The notes: a model not told the origin generated them from the letters alone. A stretch of 5,690 nt of DNA from Candidatus Cloacimonadota bacterium (GCA_023133395.1 JAGLWO010000531.1:1-5690); one strand, 5' to 3'; shown: positions 1-5,690, counted from the stretch's first letter. Translations and numbers: made by a program.

Positions 1-1
1 A

Positions 2-181
2 GAGTGTTATCAGAAAGTAATAGAGGTTGATCCTGATGATGCAGGAGTATATTACAATATGGGAATTGACTATCATTATAAAGGCAACTACGATAAAGCA
101 ATGGAGTGTTATAAAAAAGCTGCAAGATTGGGACATAGAGCAGCGCAAGATTATTTAAGAAAAAATTGGATTTCCTGGTAG
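2..181 (+). CDS. C-terminal end of a TPR / Sel1-like repeat protein (5' partial)
   Basis: The reading frame is open from the left edge and ends at TAG 179-181, giving 59 residues of a protein whose start lies outside the window. The visible part holds the second helix of one TPR (ECYQKVIEVDPDD), then one complete repeat, YYNMGIDYHYKGNYDKAMEC, running on to YKKAARLGH. The G/Y/A spacing is typical of TPR units and the 'AARLGH.AAQ' stretch is Sel1-like. The protein closes with a short basic and aromatic tail, RKNWISW. TPR and Sel1 repeats are protein-interaction scaffolds, so no enzymatic role can be inferred. There is no hairpin with a T-tract after the stop, so it may be co-transcribed with the next gene, 44 bases downstream. 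The family call is firm, but the function and full length are unknown. Confidence 0.8.
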   Translation, partial: ECYQKVIEVDPDDAGVYYNMGIDYHYKGNYDKAMECYKKAARLGHRAAQDYLRKNWISW

Positions 182-216
182 GGTTTGATACATTGTTATG
201 ATCTACTGGAAAACAT

Positions 217-222
217 GGGGGA
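217..222 (+). promoter_or_regulatory. Ribosome binding site of the pentapeptide-like gene
   Basis: The purine run GGGGGA lies 3 bases upstream of ATG 226. The spacing is on the short side. The only nearby upstream ATG (215) runs into TAA after three codons, so 226 is the best start. Confidence 0.5.
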
Positions 223-225
223 ATA

Positions 226-1641
226 ATGAAAGACATTTGCTCAGTAACAGGTTGTAATCGCGAAGTGTTTGAAAAGGGAAAATGTATCTTCCACTGTGAT
301 AAAGACGATTGGTTTGATGAAATTGAAATATATGGTGAAAAGAAAAGAGATTGGTCAAGAAGTAGGGAAAAAGTTGATCATTTTTGGTTTGAGATAAGAG
401 ATAAAATAATGTCTAATAATAACACTGATGAATACCTTTTTGAAGGGTTTATTTTTCCTGAATTTGAAAAAGATTTTGATTTTGCAAAAATTAAAAATTT
501 TAATAAAATAGATAAAGAGTTGGTCTTTGATAAAAAAGCTAATTTTAAAGATTCTATTTTTTTAGATGTAGCATATTTTAGTGATATTACATTTCAAAAT
601 GAAGTAAATTTTTGTGATTCAGAATTTCAGGACAGAGCTCATTTTTTTAATTCGAAATTTCAAAATAAAGCGTTTTTTGGATTTTCTATTTATAATAATG
701 ATGTTTTATTCTCTAAATCAACTTTCGAAAATAAAGTAAGTTTTGAACATTCTACATTTCAAAATAAATTTGAGTTTGTGAATTCAGTTTTTCAAAATGA
801 AGTTAGTTTCTGGGGTTCAATTTTTCAAGGAAAGGTTTCATTTTTTGATGCTTCTGATAAAAAATATACAAAAGGTATTTTAAAATTCCATTCTACAAAA
901 TTTGAAGAAAAATCCTCTTTAGATGTTAGAGATTGTGATGTTAAATCTATAATAATAGTTAATCTTATAAATTACTCTAATTTTCTTAGATTAACGAATA
1001 TTAATGTATTAGATAATTTTATTTTAGTAAATATAAATCTTACAAAATTTGAGTTTCACAATTTGAATTTAATTAAATGTAAGACAGCAATAGAAAATGT
1101 TTCTTTTATTAGCAGTTCGGGTTTTGCAGTTTTTAATGGTGTTAAATGGGGTGATATTAGTAAAACTTTTGATAAAACAACAGACAGAGATACATTCAGA
1201 CAACTAAAATATGTGAATGAAAAACAGGGAAACATAATCGAAGCTAATAAATTTTATTCAGCTGAGATGAAGGCGTATAAAGAAGAATTAAAAGATAAAA
1301 AAAATAAACATCGTTGGCAAGATAGAGTTATTTTTTGGTTAAACGAAAAAGTTTCTAATTTTTCACAGAATTGGTTAAAACCTTTAGGATGGTTTTTCTT
1401 GATAGGTTTTATAGCGTTTGTATTTTCCAATTTTAGTAAAATAATATCATATTTGAATGATACATCTAAAATAACTTTAACTACTTTATGGAATGCTATA
1501 AATCAGTTTTTTAAATATTTAAATCCATTCAATACTTCTGCTGGTGAATGGAATCCTGTTATTTGGCTCGTATTTAAGGCATTATCGATATTCATAATTT
1601 ATCAGTTCATTATATCTTTAAGAAGGCAAACGAGAAGGTGA
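226..1641 (+). CDS. Pentapeptide-like (11-residue) repeat membrane protein, function unknown
   Basis: The protein has 471 residues in four parts. (1) Residues 5-24 carry a Cys/His cluster, C5-x4-C10-x9-C20-x2-H23-C24, that looks metal-binding, probably zinc. (2) Residues about 101-206 form a Phe-rich solenoid in which an aromatic residue recurs alternately every 5 and 6 positions (F107, F112, F118, F123 ... F200, F206). This fits the degenerate pentapeptide (Pentapeptide_3-like) class, which folds as a right-handed beta-helix; residues 207-310 look like a more degenerate continuation. (3) Residues 318-360 form a charged, probably helical linker with FRQLKYVNEKQGN and EANKFYSAEMKAY, a segment that recurs in membrane-bound pentapeptide proteins. 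(4) Two hydrophobic helices follow (about 386-405 and 443-465), with a basic end RRQTRR. The likely layout is a soluble N-terminal solenoid anchored by a C-terminal hairpin. Related proteins may carry an ion-channel-like C-terminus, but no TxGYG filter is present here. The start is set by the purine-rich site just upstream. Sampled GC is very low (9 of 60 at 961-1020), which may reflect transfer or simply Phe/Asn/Lys/Ile-rich coding. Confidence 0.75.
   Translation: MKDICSVTGCNREVFEKGKCIFHCDKDDWFDEIEIYGEKKRDWSRSREKVDHFWFEIRDKIMSNNNTDEYLFEGFIFPEFEKDFDFAKIKNFNKIDKELVFDKKANFKDSIFLDVAYFSDITFQNEVNFCDSEFQDRAHFFNSKFQNKAFFGFSIYNNDVLFSKSTFENKVSFEHSTFQNKFEFVNSVFQNEVSFWGSIFQGKVSFFDASDKKYTKGILKFHSTKFEEKSSLDVRDCDVKSIIIVNLINYSNFLRLTNINVLDNFILVNINLTKFEFHNLNLIKCKTAIENVSFISSSGFAVFNGVKWGDISKTFDKTTDRDTFRQLKYVNEKQGNIIEANKFYSAEMKAYKEELKDKKNKHRWQDRVIFWLNEKVSNFSQNWLKPLGWFFLIGFIAFVFSNFSKIISYLNDTSKITLTTLWNAINQFFKYLNPFNTSAGEWNPVIWLVFKALSIFIIYQFIISLRRQTRR
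526..843 (+). repeat. 33-bp coding repeats encoding the 11-residue solenoid
   Basis: This block encodes residues 101-206 of the pentapeptide-like protein. The unit is 33 bp, encoding roughly F-Q-N-x-V-x-F-x-x-S-x. The 9-mer TTTCAAAAT recurs exactly at 592, 658, 757 and 790, with offsets that are all multiples of 33 (66, 99, 33). Variants occur at 625 (TTTCAGGAC), 724 (TTCGAAAAT) and 823 (TTTCAAGGA). Conservation at the DNA level suggests expansion by duplication, although AT-biased codon choice for F-Q-N would also favour identity. Confidence 0.75.
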
Positions 1642-1674
1642 TTGAAATTATGCAAATATTAAGAGATCAAAGCA

Positions 1675-1756
1675 AACCCCCTTTAATTCCCCCTTATGAA
1701 GGGGGACAGGTTCATGCTCCCCTTGATAAGGGGAGATGCCGTTAGGCAGAGGGGTT
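1675..1756. repeat. Three-hairpin intergenic repeat with short inverted ends (MITE/REP-like)
   Basis: The element is non-coding and GC-rich against an AT-rich background. Hairpin 1 is CCCCCTT (1689-1695), loop ATG, AAGGGGG (1699-1705). Hairpin 2 is CTCCCCTT (1717-1724), loop GAT, AAGGGGAG (1728-1735). Hairpin 3 is TGCC (1737-1740), loop GTTA, GGCA (1745-1748). The outer ends AACCCC (1675-1680) and GGGGTT (1751-1756) are complementary and could close a cloverleaf-like fold. All three hairpins have perfect stems. The layout resembles short dispersed repeats with CCCCCTT/AAGGGGG arms found between genes in many bacteria. That it is dispersed in this genome is inference from one copy. It could be a non-autonomous mobile element, an mRNA stability or processing element, or both. 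The exact boundaries are uncertain. Confidence 0.6.
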
Positions 1757-1760
1757 CACA

Positions 1761-1790
1761 TTCATCAGTGAACATCAGTGTGAATCGGTG
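1761..1790. repeat. Three tandem copies of a 10-bp ATCxGTG unit
   Basis: TTCATCAGTG (1761-1770), AACATCAGTG (1771-1780) and TGAATCGGTG (1781-1790) sit head to tail without spacers. The shared core is CATCAGTG, exact in the first two copies and AATCGGTG in the third, followed by GTTAAATAAA. TTCACA (1755-1760) and TGTGAA (1779-1784) are also complementary and could form a stem. From memory, ATCxGTG-iterated strings of this kind recur between genes in unrelated bacteria. The function is unknown. Confidence 0.6.
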
Positions 1791-1802
1791 GTTAAATAAA
1801 AA

Positions 1803-1808
1803 AGGGAG
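1803..1808 (+). promoter_or_regulatory. Ribosome binding site of the NSS transporter gene
   Basis: AGGGAG lies 7 bases upstream of ATG 1816, a near-ideal Shine-Dalgarno match. It fixes the start at MAKREHW, which also lines up with the N-terminus of LeuT (KREHW). Confidence 0.7.
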
Positions 1809-1815
1809 ATAACCT

Positions 1816-3576
1816 ATGGCAAAAAGAGAACATTGGTCAAGTAGAAGGGCTTTTATTTTAGCGGCGATCGGTTCCGCAATTGGTCTGGGGAATATCTGGA
1901 GATTTCCTTTTAAATGTTATGAAAATGGTGGAGGTGCTTTCCTTGTGGCGTATATTATTGCTATGATCACAGCAGGTATTCCATTATTGATTATGGAACT
2001 CAGTTTAGGACATCGTTTTAAACTTGCTGCTCCACTTTCATTTCGGAAAATCGGCAAGAAATTTGAGTGGATAGGCTGGTGGGCAGTGTTTGTGGGATTT
2101 GTTATTGTTTGCTATTATGCTGTTGTAATGGCCTGGGGTTTAAATTATTCTGTATTTTCTTTCACACAGGCATGGGGAGAAGATACAAGTAATTTCTTTT
2201 TTAACAAATTCCTGGGGCTTACAGAAGGACCTTATAAATTAGGAGGGATTCAAGTACCAATAATGATTTCTTTAATTGTTGGTTGGATACTGATAGTAGG
2301 AGCAGTTTGGAAAGGAGCAAAAACAGTTTCAAAAGTTGTTTATGTAACAGTTTTTTTACCATGGCTGCTTCTGATAGTATTTGTTATTAGAGGAGTTACA
2401 CTTCCTGGCTCAATGAATGGCATTATCTATTATTTACAACCACATTTCAAAGAGCTATTAAATCCCAGTGTATGGATTGCAGCTTATGGACAGATCTTTT
2501 ATTCCTTGTCTATTGGTTTTGGAATTATGATTGCTTATGCAAGTTTTTTACATAAAGATGCTGAAATTATCAATAGTTCTATTATTATTACTCTCAGTAA
2601 TTGCACAACCTCTTTTATTGGTGGTTTTGCTGTTTTTGGCTCTTTAGGTTATTATGCTCATATCAGTGGGCAAGCAGTTGAGAATGTATTAAAAGGGGGG
2701 CCGGGTCTTGCTTTTATTAGCTATCCAACCATAATAAACCATCTTCCATTTGCACGGTTCTTTGGAATTATATTTTTCTTGATGTTATTAACACTGGCTA
2801 TCGATTCTGCATTTTCTCTGTTAGAATCTGTATCTTCGGCTATGCGTGATAAATTTGGCTGGAGTATTAAAAGGTCTAATTTCACAGTTGCTTCAATTGC
2901 GTTGGTAATTGGCTTAATCTTCACAACTGGAGCAGGACTTTTCTGGTTGGATATTGTAGATAAATGGATAGAATTTTTCGGGTTATGTGCTGTAGTTTTA
3001 GTTGAATGTGTTGTTTTGGGGTGGTTTTTCAAGCTTGATAAACTAAGAGAATATGCAAATGCTTACTCGGAAATAAAAATTGGGAAATTATGGAATTATC
3101 TTATAAAATTTATTCTTCCTGTTATAATATTTGCTCTGATAATAACTGAAACAATTAAACTCATTACTAAAGGATATGAAAATTATCCCACCAGTGCACT
3201 TTTAATTGCGGGATGGGGTGTTGTGATCATTTTGCCAATTATTGCTTTAATATTCGCAGGAACGAAAAGGAAAAAGGTTGTTCCTGACTCCGAAGTTGTT
3301 ATCCCAAAAACTCCATTTATAGGTAATCTGGGATATGTTCGCATGAATAGGTATTTGAATTGTATTTTGATTCTTGCTGTGTTAATGGCTATTTTATTGA
3401 TTTTAAGCAATTATGTAGAATCACTGAAACCTTTAATAATTCCTGCTATTGGTATTTGTATTTTTCTGGTATTAGTGGGAGGAGCAATCTACTTTACAAT
3501 AATTTCAATTAAAGATAGTCAGTTTAGAGATAAGTGGGCAGAAAAAACACTTGGCAAGGATGAATATGAAGTTTAA
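1816..3576 (+). CDS. Sodium:neurotransmitter symporter (NSS/SNF) family amino-acid transporter
   Basis: This 586-residue inner-membrane protein should import a small substrate, most likely an amino acid, driven by the sodium gradient. The TM1 signature is clear: W7-S-S-R10, then GSAIGLGNIWRFPF at 19-32 and ENGGGAF at 36-42. Aligned by eye to LeuT, Na1 ligands are A21, N26, S230 and N262, and Na2 ligands are G19, I22, L327, D330 and S331. The conserved substrate-site Tyr is Y101, and the R29-D408 pair matches the LeuT R30-D404 gate. Gly23 replaces the Asp that biogenic-amine carriers use, which favours amino-acid substrates. Chloride-site positions read Y46, Q226, S230, N262 and S266, with Ser where LeuT has Glu290, as in chloride-dependent animal carriers. 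TM segments fall near 12-32, 39-65, 85-113, 145-165, 170-192, 218-245, 253-283, 311-343, 355-377, 383-406, 427-450 and 460-482. Two further hydrophobic segments follow at 514-533 and 540-565, making the protein longer than LeuT (about 519 residues). The next gene begins 9 bases after the stop. The exact substrate cannot be read from the sequence. Confidence 0.93.
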   Translation: MAKREHWSSRRAFILAAIGSAIGLGNIWRFPFKCYENGGGAFLVAYIIAMITAGIPLLIMELSLGHRFKLAAPLSFRKIGKKFEWIGWWAVFVGFVIVCYYAVVMAWGLNYSVFSFTQAWGEDTSNFFFNKFLGLTEGPYKLGGIQVPIMISLIVGWILIVGAVWKGAKTVSKVVYVTVFLPWLLLIVFVIRGVTLPGSMNGIIYYLQPHFKELLNPSVWIAAYGQIFYSLSIGFGIMIAYASFLHKDAEIINSSIIITLSNCTTSFIGGFAVFGSLGYYAHISGQAVENVLKGGPGLAFISYPTIINHLPFARFFGIIFFLMLLTLAIDSAFSLLESVSSAMRDKFGWSIKRSNFTVASIALVIGLIFTTGAGLFWLDIVDKWIEFFGLCAVVLVECVVLGWFFKLDKLREYANAYSEIKIGKLWNYLIKFILPVIIFALIITETIKLITKGYENYPTSALLIAGWGVVIILPIIALIFAGTKRKKVVPDSEVVIPKTPFIGNLGYVRMNRYLNCILILAVLMAILLILSNYVESLKPLIIPAIGICIFLVLVGGAIYFTIISIKDSQFRDKWAEKTLGKDEYEV

Positions 3577-3585
3577 AGTATAAAA

Positions 3586-5292
3586 ATGAAGAAGCTCGTA
3601 ATTTTATTCCTGATTTTCACCTGTAGTTTATATGCATTTGATGAAAGAGAAGTACTTCTTAAACAGGCTAATAGGCTCGTAGCCCGCAGACAGTATGAAA
3701 AAGCAATAAATATATATGTATCGCTGCTTGAAGATTATCCGGATGATCACATAATTATAGAGAAATTAATTTTAAATTTACTAAGAATTTCAAAGATAGG
3801 AAAAGCAGAAAAAATCCTGGAAGATAAAAAGAACATATTATCTGGAATTGAATATGTCAGACTCAAAACATCAATCCTTCTATTAAAAGGAGAGATCAAA
3901 CAAGCTTATAAATTCTGCAAGAACTTCCTTAACGAAAATTCTAGAAGAATGAACTACTACAAGGTTTTAGCAAATATATTCGAGCAATATCGTCAGTATG
4001 AGTATGCAATCGAAATTCTGAAACAAGCCCGAAAAATAGCGAATGACAATCATCTACATACTAAAGAACTGGCATTTAATTACCAGAATTTGAAGGACTA
4101 TAAAAATGCGATCTTTGAATATCTAAAACTATTGGAACATCAAAGTAGTTACTATAATTTTGTTCTTAATAGGCTAAAAAAAATCTTACAGGAGGATAGC
4201 GCATACATCACTACCATTGAGAAATCAGTAAGAAAAACAGATGATAAAAAAATTCAGGAAATTTATGCTTTATGCTTGGCAGAGATAGGGGAATATGAAA
4301 AGGCTCTCAAAGAATATGAAACCTTAGATTCTTCTAAATTGAAAGATTTTGGTGATAGATTGGTAAGCACCGGAAATCTTGATACTGCAATCAGTGCTTA
4401 TGAAATCTATCTAGGTAAAATCCGTGAACCATATTTAATTTCTGATATTAAGATAAAATTAGCGGAAATATACATCACACAAGGGCAACTCGATAAAGCT
4501 AAAGAGGTTCTTTTACAGGTTTATGAAGACAGCAGCATTAAAGGAAAGAAATATCGCCATAAAACCCGGGCTAACAGGTTTTGCCGTGAACTTTTAGCTG
4601 AGATTCTGCTGAAACAGAATGCTCCTAAAGAAGAAGTCCTGAAGTATTTGGATGAAGCAAAAACTTATGCTTTTAATAGGAAAGAAAAAAATGAGATCGA
4701 ATTTAAAATTATACATTTCCAGATTATGAATGAACAATATTCTCAAAGTAAAGAAAAGTTATCGAAAATCCTGAAAAAAGAAGATACAAGTTCTGATATT
4801 TACAAACTGGGTTATTATTATTCCTTTCTTCTTGCTTTAATGCAGAATGATCCAGCAGCAGATAGCCTTCTGGGAGAGTTATTGATCAACTTGCCCGAAA
4901 ACTATATTACAAATGATGCTCTTTTTCTTTCAGTGCTTGGTTCTGGTCTCGACGGGAATACAAGGGAAGATTTTCTTCTTGCATATCGCAAAAAGTTGCT
5001 ATTTAAGGATGAAAAAGCAATTGAGATATTAATGGAAATTTATAATGAATCCCAAAATGAAGAAATGCTTATCCTTGCAGGAGAATGGGCAATTGGTTCT
5101 AATAAGAAAGATAAAGCTGTAAGTATTTTTTCACACGATTATTCTAATGAGTTATTAGCTGAATATGCTTTGCTTCAGAAAACCAGGATAACTCAGGATA
5201 AAATTGAAAAAGCAAAATTGAGTACTGATTTTCTGAAACTTAATCCTCAGTCTGTATTTTCTCCTGAGTTCAGGAAATTATTGGAGAACTGA
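3586..5292 (+). CDS. Exported TPR-repeat protein, function unknown
   Basis: The protein has 568 residues. The N-terminus (MKK, hydrophobic core 4-15, then SLYA-FDE) is a Sec signal peptide with likely signal peptidase I cleavage after A17. Cys13 is preceded by IFT, which is a poor lipobox, so a lipoprotein is less likely. The rest is almost wholly helical and TPR-like. The clearest units are near residues 23-54 (ANRLVARRQYEKAINIYVSL), 124-156 (QYEYAIEILKQARKIA), 158-186 (DYKNAIFEYLKLLEH), 224-247 (LAEIGEYEKALKEYETL), 254-277 (STGNLDTAISAYEIYL) and 289-313 (KLAEIYITQGQLDKAKEVLL); the C-terminal half is more degenerate. It is expected in the periplasm or at the outer membrane as an interaction scaffold. 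Start 3586 follows the transporter stop by 9 bases and has no clear Shine-Dalgarno sequence, suggesting coupled translation. Its TGA overlaps the next start by one base. No catalytic motif is visible. Confidence 0.85.
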   Translation: MKKLVILFLIFTCSLYAFDEREVLLKQANRLVARRQYEKAINIYVSLLEDYPDDHIIIEKLILNLLRISKIGKAEKILEDKKNILSGIEYVRLKTSILLLKGEIKQAYKFCKNFLNENSRRMNYYKVLANIFEQYRQYEYAIEILKQARKIANDNHLHTKELAFNYQNLKDYKNAIFEYLKLLEHQSSYYNFVLNRLKKILQEDSAYITTIEKSVRKTDDKKIQEIYALCLAEIGEYEKALKEYETLDSSKLKDFGDRLVSTGNLDTAISAYEIYLGKIREPYLISDIKIKLAEIYITQGQLDKAKEVLLQVYEDSSIKGKKYRHKTRANRFCRELLAEILLKQNAPKEEVLKYLDEAKTYAFNRKEKNEIEFKIIHFQIMNEQYSQSKEKLSKILKKEDTSSDIYKLGYYYSFLLALMQNDPAADSLLGELLINLPENYITNDALFLSVLGSGLDGNTREDFLLAYRKKLLFKDEKAIEILMEIYNESQNEEMLILAGEWAIGSNKKDKAVSIFSHDYSNELLAEYALLQKTRITQDKIEKAKLSTDFLKLNPQSVFSPEFRKLLEN

Positions 5293-5294
5293 TG
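5283..5294 (+). promoter_or_regulatory. GGAG ribosome binding site and TGATG stop/start overlap
   Basis: GGAG (5283-5286) lies 5 bases before ATG 5292, inside the last codons of the TPR gene. The TGA stop (5290-5292) and the ATG (5292-5294) share one base. This arrangement is typical of translational coupling. Confidence 0.7.
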
Positions 5295-5537
5295 AGACCT
5301 GTTTTTAGATATTTTGTCTTGTTTCTAATATTTTTTTTGTTATTCAGATTTTTTGGTATAATCTTTTCCTTTACTATTCGCTTCTGGTATATCGTGTTAC
5401 CTGTATTAATTTATTTCTATTTTGTAGCAAAGAAACGCCTGGAAAATAAATACACCAAACGAAGAACAGGTCTTGATCCTGATAAAGAGGTAAAACTGAA
5501 AAAGGAACCAAAGATAGAAGTGGAAGATGAAGATTGA
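5292..5537 (+). CDS. Small two-helix membrane protein, function unknown
   Basis: The protein has 81 residues. Two closely spaced hydrophobic, Phe-rich segments lie at about 7-27 (FVLFLIFFLLFRFFGIIF) and 30-46 (RFWYIVLPVLIYFYFVA). A basic stretch (KKRLENKYTKRRTG) and an acidic end (EVEDED) follow. By the positive-inside rule the charged tail should be cytoplasmic, with both termini inside. I do not recognise a named family. The GGAG site, the one-base overlap with the TPR gene and the 11-base overlap with the recombinase gene support it as a real gene despite its size. Confidence 0.75.
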   Translation: MRPVFRYFVLFLIFFLLFRFFGIIFSFTIRFWYIVLPVLIYFYFVAKKRLENKYTKRRTGLDPDKEVKLKKEPKIEVEDED

Positions 5538-5690
5538 AGAAATATCTCCCCATAATCTGGCTCTTTTAAACGGTTTTCAATACCATTTAAAAGTTGAAAA
5601 AGGACTTTCTCCCAATAGTGTAGAGAGCTATTACCGAGATTTGAGAGATTTTCTTTTATTTGTTCAGAAAAAAACTGAGACCATTCAAAC
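5527..5690 (+). CDS. XerC/XerD-type tyrosine recombinase, N-terminal part (3' partial)
   Basis: Starting at ATG 5527, 54 codons are visible before the window ends. The stretch LLNGFQYHLKVEKGLSPNS (13-31) and then SYYRDLRDFLLFV (34-46) is the hallmark of the Xer SAM-like core-binding N-terminal domain, which commonly reads 'F..YL..EkgLS.nT...Y..DL..F..f'. Full-length Xer proteins are about 300 residues, with the catalytic R..K..H.xxR..H/W..Y residues in the C-terminal domain, here off the edge. The usual role is to resolve chromosome dimers at dif, but XerC, XerD and single-Xer or integrase relatives cannot be separated from this fragment. The start lies in a different frame inside the last codons of the small membrane protein gene (11-base overlap). 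The purines GGAAG directly abut the ATG, which is too close for a standard site, so coupling to upstream translation is likely. Confidence 0.85.
   Translation, partial: MKIEEISPHNLALLNGFQYHLKVEKGLSPNSVESYYRDLRDFLLFVQKKTETIQ

Noticed and set aside
185..202. TTGATA and TATGAT hexamers as a promoter before the pentapeptide-like gene
   Set aside because: They are only 6 bases apart instead of about 17, and no alternative partner is visible.
215..226. Three-codon upstream reading frame (ATG GGG GAA TAA) whose stop overlaps the start at 226
   Set aside because: The stretch is better explained as the purine-rich ribosome binding site; such a short frame arises easily by chance.
1360..1641. Ion-channel pore domain at the end of the pentapeptide-like protein
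   Set aside because: Two helices are present, but the loop between them has no TxGYG-like selectivity filter, so a potassium-channel call is not supported.
1689..1735. Rho-independent terminators formed by the two GC-rich hairpins
   Set aside because: The stems are strong, but neither is followed by a T-tract (ACAGG after the first, ATGCC after the second). The closing inverted ends and third hairpin fit a repeat element better.
2721..3032. Minus-strand open frame of about 100 codons within the transporter gene
   Set aside because: It lies wholly opposite well-conserved NSS coding sequence and its product has no recognisable features; it is an antisense shadow.
3183..3410. Minus-strand open frame of 75 codons within the transporter gene
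   Set aside because: It is antisense to the transmembrane coding region, with no family signal and no good ribosome binding site; it is a shadow.
3619..3627. Lipobox ending at Cys13 of the TPR protein
   Set aside because: The residues before the Cys are I-F-T, which do not fit the L-A/S-G/A-C consensus; the SLYA-FDE site fits signal peptidase I better.

Overview
The window is 5,690 bases of AT-rich, densely coded bacterial DNA with every gene on the + strand. A Sec-type signal peptide on a TPR protein, a Xer-type recombinase and compact gene spacing suggest a low-GC, probably Gram-negative bacterium. The style of the TPR and pentapeptide proteins and of the GC-rich hairpin repeat recalls candidate-phylum or Bacteroidota-like genomes. 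This assignment is inference only, because the window holds no marker gene that fixes the phylum.

Left part (1-1641): the last 59 codons of a TPR/Sel1-like protein, then a 471-residue protein of unknown function. That protein has an N-terminal Cys/His cluster, a Phe-rich pentapeptide-like solenoid with a strict 11-residue period, and two C-terminal transmembrane helices. Its DNA is clearly poorer in GC than the genes to its right.

Middle (1642-1815): the only sizeable intergenic gap. It holds a non-coding repeat of three consecutive hairpins closed by short inverted ends (about 1675-1756), followed directly by three copies of a 10-bp unit (1761-1790). A good ribosome binding site for the next gene comes after these.

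Right part (1816-5690): a tightly packed set of four genes. They are a sodium:neurotransmitter-symporter family (NSS/SNF) amino-acid transporter, an exported TPR protein, a small two-helix membrane protein, and the start of a XerC/XerD-type tyrosine recombinase. Gaps are 9 bases, a 1-base stop/start overlap and an 11-base overlap, so the last three genes are probably translated from one message and the transporter probably shares it. No biochemical pathway obviously links the four products.

The main points for a second look are these. The transporter's chloride and Na2 sites look like those of animal neurotransmitter transporters rather than LeuT, and it has two extra C-terminal helices. The 11-residue solenoid protein has an unusual layout. 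The intergenic spacer carries a compound multi-hairpin repeat. I found no CRISPR array, tRNA, rRNA, transposase or clear new defence system.
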